A DNA stretch of 64,000 nucleotides from PWQG01 sp050486205 (lineage in GTDB: Bacteria; Pseudomonadota; Gammaproteobacteria; Pseudomonadales; Pseudohongiellaceae): positions 1 through 64,000 of the forward strand of contig JBJHCW010000002.1 in the NCBI GenBank assembly GCA_050486205.1, in the 5' to 3' direction. This document shows, one piece after another, positions 8,480 to 17,525 of the stretch (positions within the stretch are counted from its first letter, which is position 1; each line of letters opens with the position of its first letter). Both the position numbers and the translations under genes were made by a program. The notes under the pieces are model-generated. The model was not told the DNA's origin and did no database searches. It was given only the letters and a program-made list of their open reading frames with translations.

Positions 8480-9157
8480 TCAGGCCACCCGTGACTGTTC
8501 GAGTTGGCCACGCATGGCCTTGATGGTGCTGGCGTAGTCGCTGCTGTTGAAAATGGCCGAGCCGGCCACAAACATGTCGGCGCCGGCGCCGGCAATCTCA
8601 CCGATATTGTCCACTGTGACTCCGCCATCCACTTCCAGACGGATGTCGTAACCACTGTTGTCTATCAGTCGGCGCAGCTCTCGCAATTTCTGCAAGGCCG
8701 AGGGAATGAACTTCTGCCCCCCGAATCCCGGGTTGACCGACATCACCAGTATCATGTCCAGCCTGTCCATGACGTATGTCAGGCAGTCCAGTGGCGTGGC
8801 CGGGTTCAGCACCAGACCGGCCTTGCAGCCCTGATCACGGATAAGCTGCAGCGACCGGTCCACATGGTTGCTGGCTTCCGGGTGGAAAGTGATGAAGCTG
8901 GCACCGGCTTTGGCGAAGTCGCCAATGAGCCGGTCCACCGGTGAGACCATCAGATGCACATCAATGGGCGCCGTGACCCCATACTCCCGCAGCGCCTTGC
9001 AGACCATGGGTCCGATGGTGAGGTTGGGCACATAATGATTGTCCATGACATCAAAGTGCACCACATCGGCGCCGGCGTTCAGGACATCCTCCACTTCTTC
9101 GCCCAGGCGGGCAAAATCGGCGGACAAAATGGACGGTGCAATCAGAAAGTCTTTCAT
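8480..9157 (-). CDS. rpe: Ribulose-phosphate 3-epimerase
   Basis: Rpe (225 residues) interconverts ribulose-5-phosphate and xylulose-5-phosphate in the pentose phosphate pathway. It is a TIM barrel with APSILSADFARLGEE at the N-terminus, the metal-binding HFDVMDNHYVPN, DVHLMVSPVDR, MSVNPGFGGQKFI and LEVDGGVTVDNI. I chose the ATG at 9157, matching MK-(D/Q)-(F/Y)-LIAPSILSADF of relatives, with AGG five bases upstream; a further ATG at 9172 is less likely. trpE follows directly. The murU gene ends 45 bases upstream on the same strand, so rpe may share its transcript. Confidence 0.97.
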   Translation of the reverse strand: MKDFLIAPSILSADFARLGEEVEDVLNAGADVVHFDVMDNHYVPNLTIGPMVCKALREYGVTAPIDVHLMVSPVDRLIGDFAKAGASFITFHPEASNHVDRSLQLIRDQGCKAGLVLNPATPLDCLTYVMDRLDMILVMSVNPGFGGQKFIPSALQKLRELRRLIDNSGYDIRLEVDGGVTVDNIGEIAGAGADMFVAGSAIFNSSDYASTIKAMRGQLEQSRVA

Positions 9158-9202
9158 ATCAGCCTCTGTCATCTGAAGGTCTGTACCCGGATGGGCGCCA
9201 TT

Positions 9203-9904
9203 CTACCGGGATTTTTCCGGCTTTTCTTCCGCTTTCCGCAGCGCATGATCCAGCGCCTGCAGGCGCTGCGGCGTGCCAATATCGTGCCATGATCCCGCGT
9301 GCAACTCACCGGTGACGCGCCCGGCTTCAATGGCCTCACGCAGCAGTGGCGCCAGCGCCAGCGGCTGAACGGGCAGCTTGGCGAACAGTGAAGGGTGCAG
9401 CAGACTGATACCACTGAAGGTATGCCGTGTGGAGGGCGCACCACTGAGGCAGACCCGACCGGAGTCGTCCAGACAGAAATCGCCTTGCGGGTGATGCGCG
9501 GCGTTGGGCACCAGCACCAGGTGAGCCAGCGAGGCGTCGTGCCGGCCTGCACGCAGCGCAGAGAATCGATAATCAGTCCAGATGTCCGCGTTCACCACCA
9601 TGAATGCCTGGTCACCCAGCATCGGCAAAGCCTGCACAATGCCACCGGCAGTCTCCAGTAGCTGTGACTCTTCCGAATAACGAATACTGAGCCCGAAGCG
9701 CGCCCCGTCACCGAGACGTGAGCGGATCTGATCACCCAGGTGGTGGATATTGATGATCACATCCCGGAAACCGTCACTGGCCAGGCGCGCCAGGTGCCAC
9801 TCGATGAGGGCATGGCCACCAACCTCCAGCAGTGGTTTGGGTCGCTGCGCAGTCAATGGCATCATGCGCTTGCCGTGACCAGCAGCCAGCAACATCACCT
9901 TCAT
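9203..9904 (-). CDS. murU: N-acetylmuramate alpha-1-phosphate uridylyltransferase
   Basis: MurU (233 residues) makes UDP-MurNAc from MurNAc-1-phosphate in the cell-wall recycling shortcut that bypasses de novo synthesis (and fosfomycin). The nucleotidyltransferase signature is at the start: MKVMLLAAGHGKRMMPLT followed by KPLLEVGG. Other family features are DVIINIHHLGDQI, MVVNADIWTDY and WHDIGTPQRL. The ATG at 9904 overlaps the amgK stop (ATGA), so the two are translationally coupled; AmgK supplies its substrate. The pairing amgK-murU beside lptD is as in Pseudomonas. Confidence 0.93.
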   Translation of the reverse strand: MKVMLLAAGHGKRMMPLTAQRPKPLLEVGGHALIEWHLARLASDGFRDVIINIHHLGDQIRSRLGDGARFGLSIRYSEESQLLETAGGIVQALPMLGDQAFMVVNADIWTDYRFSALRAGRHDASLAHLVLVPNAAHHPQGDFCLDDSGRVCLSGAPSTRHTFSGISLLHPSLFAKLPVQPLALAPLLREAIEAGRVTGELHAGSWHDIGTPQRLQALDHALRKAEEKPEKSR

Positions 9905-10983
9905 TGGCTGAATCCCGGCAATCGCTGCCTGGCTGCAGGCAGAACGGTTTGACGGAACCACCGATCGAAGTCCGCCAGCTCGGCATGGGCAGGCGCCACC
10001 TGCAACACATAACGGATGGCCGTTGGAATATCGGCCAGGTACCCGGACTTGCCATCACGCAGATTCAGGCGGGCAAAAATGCCAATCACCTTGAGGTGAC
10101 GCTGCAAACCCATCAGGTCAAAATCGCGCATAAATTCAGGTGTATGCCTGTTGTGCACCCCGGCCTCGCGCAGTTGTTCCCCTGTTGCCGCAGCCCATCG
10201 GTGCACGTCCGCTGCCGGCCAGACGATGTAACAGTCGCGCAGCAGCGACACCAGATCGTAGGTGTAGGGGCCCCGCACCGCATCCTGGAAGTCGATGATG
10301 CCTGGCGCCAGACGCTCATTGCCCTGCCTCACCATGAGATTGCGCGAATGGTAGTCACGGTGAACAAATACCTGCGGCTGTGACAGCGCCGCTGAGGCAA
10401 GAAAGTCACGAACCCCGGCCAACAGGGCGCGCTCACTGTCCGACAGTTTCAACTGCAGATACTGCTCACAAAACCAGTTGTCGAACAGCGCCATTTCGGC
10501 CTGCAGAAGTTCGTTGCTGTAAGGCGGAAGATCATCGGCCGGCAACTGCTGCATGCCTGCCAGCGCGTCAAAAGCCTGCTGGTACAACTGCTCCACCCGT
10601 CCAGGCTCACCGGTACCACGGGCCTTGCGCAATCGCTCCAGGTAAAGTGTGTCACCCAGGTCCTCAATCAACATCATACCCAGATCAAAATCCACAGCCA
10701 GTACCTCGGGACTGGGCAGACCGCCGTCCTGCAGCCGGCGCGCCACATGCACAAAGGGACGGCAATCCTCCTGTGGTGGTGGTGCGTCCACCAGCAGGAA
10801 GCGTTGTTCAGGCAGGTGAATACGGAAGTAACGGCGGAAGCTGGCATCACCTGACAGAGGAGTCACTACAGCATCGGCGGCACAGGCATGGCCTTTTCCC
10901 ACCAGCACCGAACGCGCCCAATCAGTCAGCTGTGCCCGGCGCCGATCTGCACCACTACCACCGTCATTTTCCTGCCCTGCCAT
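9901..10983 (-). CDS. amgK: N-acetylmuramate/N-acetylglucosamine anomeric kinase
   Basis: AmgK (360 residues) phosphorylates MurNAc or GlcNAc at C1 in the recycling pathway. It is a phosphotransferase of the aminoglycoside-kinase fold: SGDASFRRYFRI near residue 45 (nucleotide loop), the catalytic loop VFVHRDYHSRNLMV and the metal-binding IIDFQDAVRGPYTYDL. The ATG at 10983 has GGAGG six bases upstream and matches the usual length; a longer in-frame extension to 11103 has no support. It is divergent from lptD, with about 155 bases between the starts that must hold both promoters. Confidence 0.93.
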   Translation of the reverse strand: MAGQENDGGSGADRRRAQLTDWARSVLVGKGHACAADAVVTPLSGDASFRRYFRIHLPEQRFLLVDAPPPQEDCRPFVHVARRLQDGGLPSPEVLAVDFDLGMMLIEDLGDTLYLERLRKARGTGEPGRVEQLYQQAFDALAGMQQLPADDLPPYSNELLQAEMALFDNWFCEQYLQLKLSDSERALLAGVRDFLASAALSQPQVFVHRDYHSRNLMVRQGNERLAPGIIDFQDAVRGPYTYDLVSLLRDCYIVWPAADVHRWAAATGEQLREAGVHNRHTPEFMRDFDLMGLQRHLKVIGIFARLNLRDGKSGYLADIPTAIRYVLQVAPAHAELADFDRWFRQTVLPAARQRLPGFSQ

Positions 10984-11137
10984 TGACGTCCTCCGCCGTG
11001 TGTCTGCCCTGCGATCAACCGGTAAGCCAATCTGCCCGGGCCACTGGTTGCAATATGACCGCAATCCATTATCATGCCGGAACGGCCCTGCAGCCGCCCT
11101 CACCCGCTGCCCTTATTCTATTGGATTACCTGCAACA

Positions 11138-13642
11138 ATGCAGTTCCCCGGACCCCGGAAATGCCACACACTGTTCTTGCTGCCACTATTTGTGTTCAGC
11201 GCGGGTACAAGCGGCGACAACAACGATCACCCACTGATGACCGACTGGGTGCCTCGCAGCGGCCTGAGCGAGGCGCAGCAGCAACAACTGCATCCTGCTT
11301 GCTGTGGTATGTTCCTGCCGCCCCAGCGCGAGGATGAGTGGGCGACTACCAATCCGGAGCTGGCACCCATGCTCATTGAATCTCCCAGCGGTATGCGTCA
11401 GCCGCAGCGGGACATGCTGCTGATTCCCGGCCCCGTGGAGATACTGCAGGGTTCGCGCTCCATAACGGCCAACGAGCGCAGTGAGCTGGACCAGAGCGAG
11501 GAGACATTGAACCTGCGTGGCGATGTGGTGTTTCGGGAACCCGGCGTGATGATGGCAGGCGAATCCGCCGTCATCGACCAGCGCAACAACCACAGCCGTC
11601 TGGAAAACGCCGGTTATGTGTTGTATCCCACCCAGATGCACGGTTATGCCGATTCCCTGGACTACTATGGAGAAACGGGTTTCATCACCATCAACAATGG
11701 CGAGTTCAGCCGCTGCGAACCGGGCGCACCTTTCTGGGTGCTGCAGGCGACCCGGCTTGAGCTTGATCCGGCTCGCGGCATGGGACGGGCCAGCGAACTG
11801 ACGCTGCGGGTGCGCGACGTACCGGTATTCCACTACCCATGGACCCTGCAGTTCCCGATCACAGACGATCGCATGAGCGGCATCCTGGCCCCATCGCTTA
11901 GCAACAGCCGGCGCGGCGGACTTGATATTGCCGTGCCCTACTATTTCAATCTGGCCCCGCACTACGATGCCACTGTCACACCCCGCCTGATCGAGAAACG
12001 CGGCGCCATGGCAAGTGGCGAGTTCCGCTACCTGGCGAGCTGGTCAATGAACACCGTCAATGCCGGTATCCTGCCGGCAGATCGTACCTTTGATCCGATG
12101 CTGGCCGAAATCCCCGGATCGGACTCCCCGCCCACACGCAACCGCTGGTTCCTGGGCTACGAGCACGAAGGTATTATCGGAGAGCACTGGTCAACCCTGG
12201 TGGACTTCGGTGCGGTCAGTGACGTGGACTATTTCCGGGATCTTGGCACACGCGGACTGAGCGTGGACAATCGAACACATCTGGACCGCCTGGCACAGAT
12301 TGCCTTCCGTCGCCAGGACTGGCGAGCCGAGGCGCTGATCCATCGCATCGACGTGATTGACCCGTTTCTGGCCAACGACGCCATCAACCGCCCCTACGAT
12401 CGACTGCCAGAACTGCGCCTGGGCACCCGACAGCTTGCCGACAACGGCCTGCAGTACGGCATCTCCGGCGCATGGACACGCTTTGACCGGAGCATCAGTC
12501 CAGGCATGCTGTCACAGGAGCAAATCGAAAACGGTGCCCTGGTGACCGGACAAAGGCTGAGCCTGGAGCCGGAAATCAGCCTGCCATGGCGCACACCCGG
12601 CATGTTTGTGGTGCCCTCGGCCAGATACCGCCATACCGCGTGGCAACTGAATCGCCAGGCGGGAGGCACGGACGCAACTCCGTCAATTGGCGTACCGGTA
12701 TTCAGTGTGGACAGTGGCCTGATTCTTGACCGTGAACTGACACTTGGGAACAACACGTTCAACCAGACGCTGGAGCCACGCCTGTATTACCTGTACAGCG
12801 CTTATCAGGCGCAGGCAGACCTGCCGCTGTTCGACACTTCCCAGCGCCGCCTGAGCTTTGATCAGTTGTTCAGGGACAATCGCTTCAGCGGCGGCGACCG
12901 CTTTGGTGATGCCAACCAGATAACCGCCGCGGTGACCACACGCCTGCTGGACGACGATGGCCTTGAACGCGCAGCCCTGAGCCTGGGCCAGATCTACCAT
13001 TTCCGGGATCGGCGTGTGACCCCGGACAGCCCACTTCAGACCTGGCTGCAACTGCAACCGGTGGACGCACCTCGCTCACCGATCGTGGCCGAAGCGCACT
13101 ACAGCTTCAACAATCCGGAAAACGGCCTTGTGCCTGGCAACGGGCTTCCACACTGGCAATTGCGCTCCAACCTGCACTGGAACGAGCGTCGCGGCAAACT
13201 TGAAGAAGGCGCAGTGAGCGTGGCCTGGCAGATGGATGACCAGCGTCTGTTCAATGCCGGTTTCCGTTACCGCGAGCTGGGCGATGTCTTCCCGCAATCG
13301 CCCGGGGGGCTCAGCCGCAGAATCCGGCAGACGGACGTCTCCGGCATCGTGCCACTGAACGATAACTGGCGATTGTTCGGTCGTTGGAACTACGATCACA
13401 GTAACAGCCGCAACCTTGAAACCTTCGCCGGTGTCGAATACAGTAATTGCTGCACAACCATGCGCGTGCTGCTCAGGGACTGGGTCAACGATTACGAATT
13501 TCTCAATCAACAGGCGAGGCAGAATCGCGGCGTCTATTTCCAGCTGTCGTTACATGGCCTGGGCAACATTACCGGGGCTGGCATCAGCAACCTGCTGAGC
13601 GATGGCATACCCGGCTTCAAGGAGCATCTGTTCAATGAATAG
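11138..13642 (+). CDS. lptD: LPS-assembly protein LptD
   Basis: LptD (834 residues) is the outer-membrane beta-barrel that, with LptE, inserts lipopolysaccharide into the outer leaflet. It has an N-terminal signal (CHTLFLLPLFVFSAG), a periplasmic LptA-like jellyroll (about residues 90-250, LRGDVVFREPGVMMAGESA) and a large barrel ending in aromatic-rich strands. The disulfide cysteines of the family are recognisable: an N-terminal pair C55-C56, C193 in SRCEPGAPFW, and the C-terminal pair C771-C772 in EYSNCCTTMR. The ATG at 11138 gives the signal peptide directly; an upstream extension to 11000 lacks support. surA overlaps its end, so chaperone and client are coupled. Confidence 0.97.
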   Translation: MQFPGPRKCHTLFLLPLFVFSAGTSGDNNDHPLMTDWVPRSGLSEAQQQQLHPACCGMFLPPQREDEWATTNPELAPMLIESPSGMRQPQRDMLLIPGPVEILQGSRSITANERSELDQSEETLNLRGDVVFREPGVMMAGESAVIDQRNNHSRLENAGYVLYPTQMHGYADSLDYYGETGFITINNGEFSRCEPGAPFWVLQATRLELDPARGMGRASELTLRVRDVPVFHYPWTLQFPITDDRMSGILAPSLSNSRRGGLDIAVPYYFNLAPHYDATVTPRLIEKRGAMASGEFRYLASWSMNTVNAGILPADRTFDPMLAEIPGSDSPPTRNRWFLGYEHEGIIGEHWSTLVDFGAVSDVDYFRDLGTRGLSVDNRTHLDRLAQIAFRRQDWRAEALIHRIDVIDPFLANDAINRPYDRLPELRLGTRQLADNGLQYGISGAWTRFDRSISPGMLSQEQIENGALVTGQRLSLEPEISLPWRTPGMFVVPSARYRHTAWQLNRQAGGTDATPSIGVPVFSVDSGLILDRELTLGNNTFNQTLEPRLYYLYSAYQAQADLPLFDTSQRRLSFDQLFRDNRFSGGDRFGDANQITAAVTTRLLDDDGLERAALSLGQIYHFRDRRVTPDSPLQTWLQLQPVDAPRSPIVAEAHYSFNNPENGLVPGNGLPHWQLRSNLHWNERRGKLEEGAVSVAWQMDDQRLFNAGFRYRELGDVFPQSPGGLSRRIRQTDVSGIVPLNDNWRLFGRWNYDHSNSRNLETFAGVEYSNCCTTMRVLLRDWVNDYEFLNQQARQNRGVYFQLSLHGLGNITGAGISNLLSDGIPGFKEHLFNE

Positions 13643-14999
13643 TACTGCACGTATCACCCCACATAGTACCGCACAGAGTACAGCCACACGTTACACCGCC
13701 CGTTTCTCACTGTACGCCCTGCTGTCAGCGGGCCTGCTGCTGGCGGCACTTGTCCTGCCGGCTGCGGCACAGGCCGAGCGCCAGGTGCTGGACCGGGTCA
13801 TCGCCATTGTGGATGAGGGCGTGATCCTGCAGAGCGAACTGGACGAGCGTCTGGCCGAAATCCGCAGCCGGGCCCAGCAGCAGGGACGCGCCCTGCCGCC
13901 GGCCAATGAGCTGCGTGAACAGCTGATGGAAGCCCTGATTGTCGAGAACCTGCAGCTGCAAATGGCGGAGCGGGTTGGCATTCGCTTTGACGACGACACA
14001 CTGAACAGCATCCTCGGCGAACTGGCGCGCTCCAGCAACATGAGCTTTGATGAATATGTCAGTGCGCTGGAGGAAGCCGGCGCGTACATCACCACACGTG
14101 AACAGATCCGAAGGGAACTGGCCATCAACGAAGTGCAGCGCGGCATGGTGAACCGACGCATCAACATCACTGACCAGGAAATCGAGAATTACCTGAATTC
14201 TGAAATGGGCCGCGTCACCATGGCACCGGACTATCTGGTGGACCAGATCCTGGTACCGGTATCAGATAACGACTCGCCAGCACAGCTGCAGGCCAAAGAG
14301 GCCTTTGCCCGCGAACTGGCCAGCCGGGTTCGTGACGGCGATGATTTTGCGCAACTGCGACTGCAACTGCAACAACCCGGCGCCGGCGCCTTCCCCACCA
14401 GCGGCGGGGAGCTGGGCTGGCGCAAGGCAAGCGACCTGCCAAGCCTTTTTGCCGATGTGGTGCCCTCCATGCGTCGCGGCGAGGTCAATGACCCTATCCG
14501 CAGTGCCAACGGGTTCCATGTCATTTACCTGCGCGATGTGCGCGGCGACTCCAACCGGCTGGTCAACCAGGTGCATGCACGCCACATCATGGTTACCCCC
14601 AGCGAAATCCGTACCGAAGACCAGGCCCGTCGCCTGATCGAAGACATCCACGAGCGCATCCGCAACGGCGAAAGTTTCACCGCGCTGGGGCGCCAGTACT
14701 CCGACGACAATATGAGTGTGGTCGCCGGTGGTGACATGGGCTGGGTGTCCGAAGGCAGTCTGCCTGGCGATTTCGAAACCGTCATTGCCTCGCTGGACAT
14801 CGGTGAACTGAGCGAGCCGTTCCGCACCGCAGGTGGCTGGCACGTAGCCGAGGTACTGGATCGACGTGAACGTGACCTGAGCCGGCAATACCGTCGACAA
14901 CTGGCAGAGAACGCCCTGCGTGAGCGCAAATTCGATCTTGAGCTGGAGAACTGGCTGATCGAGCTTCGCGATGAGGCCTACGTCAGGATTCTTCAATAA
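13635..14999 (+). CDS. surA: Periplasmic chaperone / peptidyl-prolyl isomerase SurA
   Basis: SurA (454 residues) escorts unfolded outer-membrane proteins, including LptD, across the periplasm. It has a signal peptide (LSAGLLLAALVLPAAAQA), an N-terminal chaperone module starting VLDRVIAIVDEGVILQSELDER, two parvulin domains (about 190-290 and 300-400, with GGELGWRKASDLP and GGDMGWVSEGSLPGDF) and a C-terminal helix. The ATG at 13635 overlaps the last eight bases of lptD (ATGAATAG). The MITE-like element lies directly downstream. Confidence 0.96.
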   Translation: MNSTARITPHSTAQSTATRYTARFSLYALLSAGLLLAALVLPAAAQAERQVLDRVIAIVDEGVILQSELDERLAEIRSRAQQQGRALPPANELREQLMEALIVENLQLQMAERVGIRFDDDTLNSILGELARSSNMSFDEYVSALEEAGAYITTREQIRRELAINEVQRGMVNRRINITDQEIENYLNSEMGRVTMAPDYLVDQILVPVSDNDSPAQLQAKEAFARELASRVRDGDDFAQLRLQLQQPGAGAFPTSGGELGWRKASDLPSLFADVVPSMRRGEVNDPIRSANGFHVIYLRDVRGDSNRLVNQVHARHIMVTPSEIRTEDQARRLIEDIHERIRNGESFTALGRQYSDDNMSVVAGGDMGWVSEGSLPGDFETVIASLDIGELSEPFRTAGGWHVAEVLDRRERDLSRQYRRQLAENALRERKFDLELENWLIELRDEAYVRILQ

Positions 15000-15011
15000 C
15001 ACCGGAAACCA

Positions 15012-15215
15012 GGGAACCTCTGAATAACGCTATGGCCACTCTGCGGGAGTCGGGCCCTGTCCTTTATGCCCCTTCGGGGTACAGAGAGGCTTTCAGCCAA
15101 CCCAGCTCTCTTCGTTGCAGTTTCTTGACAGGCCGACGCATGCCGGCGAAACTGCGCCTCCATAGCCGGATTGGCTGAAAGCCAGAGTGACCATAGAGTT
15201 GCTCAGAGGTTCCCC
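15012..15215. mobile_element. MITE-like palindromic element between surA and pdxA
   Basis: The 204-base element has near-identical inverted ends: GGGAACCTCTGAATAACGCT at the left (15012 onward, continuing ATGGCCACTCT) and its counterpart GGGGAACCTCTGAGCAACTC read inward from 15215 (continuing TATGGTCACTCTGG). A second inverted pair lies inside (GGCTTTCAGCCAACCC near 15090; GGATTGGCTGAAAGCC near 15168). It has no open frame worth calling. This is the structure of a non-autonomous, transposase-less insertion, perhaps derived from an IS5-like element, but the family is a guess. The right end abuts the pdxA start and contains its GAGG ribosome-binding site (15206-15209). No clear target duplication was seen. 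Confidence 0.75.
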
Positions 15216-16223
15216 ATGATCCAACGCATTCTGATTACCCCCGGCGAACCAGCGGGGGTTGGCCCCGAGCTGTGCGTACAACTCGCCCACGCCATTGATA
15301 CCATGACTTCAGCCGGCGACTTTGAGCTGACCGTGGTTGCAGACCCGACGTTGATGCAGCAAAGGGCCCATCAGATCGGTCTGCCACTGACCTTGCGTCA
15401 GTGCCGGACCGACGCCGCGCCGCGCGCGACCGCCCGCGGCGAACTCTCCATTGTTCCCGAATCCCTGCAACGGCCAGCAATTGCGGGCACACCGGACACC
15501 GCCAACGCTCCCTACATTCTGCGCACCCTGGATGCTGCGGTGCAGCTGTGCCAACGTGGCGCGGCCGCAGCCATGGTCACCGGTCCGGTGCAGAAATCCA
15601 TCATCAATGAGGCCAACATCCCGTTCACCGGTCACACCGAATATCTGGCACAGCGCTGCAACACGGCGCGCACGGTCATGATGCTGGCAACAGAAGGGCT
15701 TCGTGTTGCCCTGGTGACCACACACCTGCCACTGAAAGACGTCGCAGCAGCAATCACCCGCGAGCGACTGGAGGAGACCATCAACATTCTGCATCACGCG
15801 CTTCAGCAACGCTTTGGCATGAAGGCTCCACGCATCACAGTCTGCGGCCTGAACCCTCATGCCGGCGAAAACGGCCACCTGGGTCGCGAGGAACTGGATA
15901 TCATCAGCCCCCTGCTCGAACAAAAACGTAAGCAGGGCATGGATCTGCGCGGCCCGCTGCCGGCAGACACCCTGTTCACCGACCGGATTCTGCGCGACAC
16001 CGACGCGGTACTGGCCATGTATCATGACCAGGGGCTGCCGGTGCTCAAATACAAGGGATTCGGCCAGGCCGTGAACATCACGCTGGGCCTGCCGATCATC
16101 CGCACTTCGGTGGATCACGGCACGGCACTGGACCTGGCCGGCACGGGTCAGGCCAATGTGGGCAGCCTGCACTATGCTGTTTTGACAGCCCAACAGATGG
16201 CAGCCATGGCAACTGCATCGTGA
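15216..16223 (+). CDS. pdxA: 4-hydroxythreonine-4-phosphate dehydrogenase
   Basis: PdxA (335 residues) oxidises 4-phosphohydroxy-L-threonine in the pyridoxal-5'-phosphate pathway, with NAD and a divalent metal. Visible are ILITPGEPAGVGPEL at the N-terminus, MVTGPVQKSIINEA, the metal-binding His in FTGHTEYLA, CGLNPHAGENGHLGREE, AMYHDQGLPVLKYKGF and IIRTSVDHGTALDLAG. The ATG at 15216 fits the family start and follows GAGG by six bases; that ribosome-binding site belongs to the end of the MITE-like element. The stop overlaps the rsmA start (GTGA). Confidence 0.97.
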   Translation: MIQRILITPGEPAGVGPELCVQLAHAIDTMTSAGDFELTVVADPTLMQQRAHQIGLPLTLRQCRTDAAPRATARGELSIVPESLQRPAIAGTPDTANAPYILRTLDAAVQLCQRGAAAAMVTGPVQKSIINEANIPFTGHTEYLAQRCNTARTVMMLATEGLRVALVTTHLPLKDVAAAITRERLEETINILHHALQQRFGMKAPRITVCGLNPHAGENGHLGREELDIISPLLEQKRKQGMDLRGPLPADTLFTDRILRDTDAVLAMYHDQGLPVLKYKGFGQAVNITLGLPIIRTSVDHGTALDLAGTGQANVGSLHYAVLTAQQMAAMATAS

Positions 16224-17029
16224 ACACGCTGAAACACAGGGCTCGCAAACGCTTTGGCCAGAATTTCCTGCATGACCGCCATGTCATTCAGCGTATTGTG
16301 GACGCATTGGCGCCAAGGCCTGAGGACCGGCTGGTGGAGATTGGTCCCGGCCAGGGCGCCATCACTGCGCCCCTGCTGGAAAGCGGTGCCACGCTGGACG
16401 CCATAGAGCTGGACCGCGATCTTGCGGCCTGGCTGACCCGGCAGTTTGCTGACAACCCCCGCTTCACCCTGCATCAGGGTGATGTGCTCAAGTTCGACTT
16501 CAGTACGCTGACCAAAAACCCCCAGGCACTGCGCGTGGTCGGCAACCTGCCCTACAATATTTCCACGCCCTGTCTGTTCCATTTACTGAAATTCAAGCCA
16601 CTGGTCCGCGACATGCTGTTCATGTTGCAACGCGAAGTCGTCCAGCGCATGGCGGCACGCCCCGGTGATGCTGACTACGGCAGGCTCAGCGTCATGTTGC
16701 AGTATCATTGTGACGTGCAATCCCTGTTCGAGGTGCCGCCGGGCGCCTTCAAACCACCACCAAAAGTCACCTCTGCCATTGTCCGACTCACGCCCTGGCC
16801 AAGCTTGCCGGTCCAGGCACTGAATGAAGACACATTTGCACACGTGGTGCGTGATGCCTTTTCGCAGCGGCGCAAGACCTTGAAAAACAGCCTTGGCAAC
16901 CTCATTAAACAGACTGGACTGACACAATTGCCTGTGGATGCATCACTTCGACCGGATCTGCTCGACATTGGCGACTACGTGGCCATCAGCGACGCACTGG
17001 ACGCTGCCGCGCAAGAACAGTCACAATGA
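16220..17029 (+). CDS. rsmA: 16S rRNA (adenine1518-N6/adenine1519-N6) dimethyltransferase
   Basis: RsmA/KsgA (269 residues) dimethylates two adjacent adenines in helix 45 of 16S rRNA late in 30S assembly; loss gives kasugamycin resistance. The start KHRARKRFGQNFLHD is diagnostic, followed by the SAM-binding LVEIGPGQGAITAPLL, the catalytic VVGNLPYNISTP and the C-terminal RDAFSQRRKTLKNSL. The GTG start at 16220 overlaps the pdxA stop by four bases, as is common in this cluster. Confidence 0.97.
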   Translation: MNTLKHRARKRFGQNFLHDRHVIQRIVDALAPRPEDRLVEIGPGQGAITAPLLESGATLDAIELDRDLAAWLTRQFADNPRFTLHQGDVLKFDFSTLTKNPQALRVVGNLPYNISTPCLFHLLKFKPLVRDMLFMLQREVVQRMAARPGDADYGRLSVMLQYHCDVQSLFEVPPGAFKPPPKVTSAIVRLTPWPSLPVQALNEDTFAHVVRDAFSQRRKTLKNSLGNLIKQTGLTQLPVDASLRPDLLDIGDYVAISDALDAAAQEQSQ

Positions 17030-17126
17030 TGCAATGACGACGAAACAGTCGCTGTAATGTAGTCGCTTTCATGCAGTCAAAAGTACAGCAGTCACTTCGA
17101 CACTGGTGACACAGGAGGAACCGGAT

Positions 17127-17516
17127 ATGCTGCAATCTGAAGATGACTTTCGCGGTATTGATATTTCGGTAAGCACAAAGTACCTGCAGGAGCAATCAGA
17201 CCCTGACAGTGATCGCTACGCGTTTGCCTACACCATCGGCATCGAGAACCGGGGTGAGCAGGCTGTGAAATTGCTGTCGCGACACTGGATCATCACCGAT
17301 GACAAACAACGTGTGGAAGAGGTCCGGGGAACCGGCGTGGTTGGCTTGCAGCCTTTGATCAATCCCGGCCAGAAATTTGTCTACACCAGCGGCGCTGTAT
17401 TGTCGACCGAGTTCGGCACCATGCAGGGCAGTTATGAAATGTCCACCGAAGACGGTGAAAAATTTGCCGCCGCCATACCGGCATTCCTGCTGTCCCGACC
17501 GCTCAGCGTGCACTGA
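17127..17516 (+). CDS. apaG: ApaG domain protein
   Basis: ApaG (129 residues) is a small immunoglobulin-fold protein of still unclear biochemical role, nearly always linked to rsmA and apaH. It shows YAFAYTIGIENRGEQAVKLL, SRHWIITDDKQRVEEVRGTG and VVGLQPLINPGQKFVYTSGA, ending with the conserved FLLSRP. The ATG at 17127 is preceded by AGGAGG at a spacing of eight bases, a strong site. Five bases shorter spacing options upstream (GTG at 17106) would place the start before this site and are less likely. Confidence 0.95.
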   Translation: MLQSEDDFRGIDISVSTKYLQEQSDPDSDRYAFAYTIGIENRGEQAVKLLSRHWIITDDKQRVEEVRGTGVVGLQPLINPGQKFVYTSGAVLSTEFGTMQGSYEMSTEDGEKFAAAIPAFLLSRPLSVH

Positions 17517-17525
17517 GCGGTTGGC

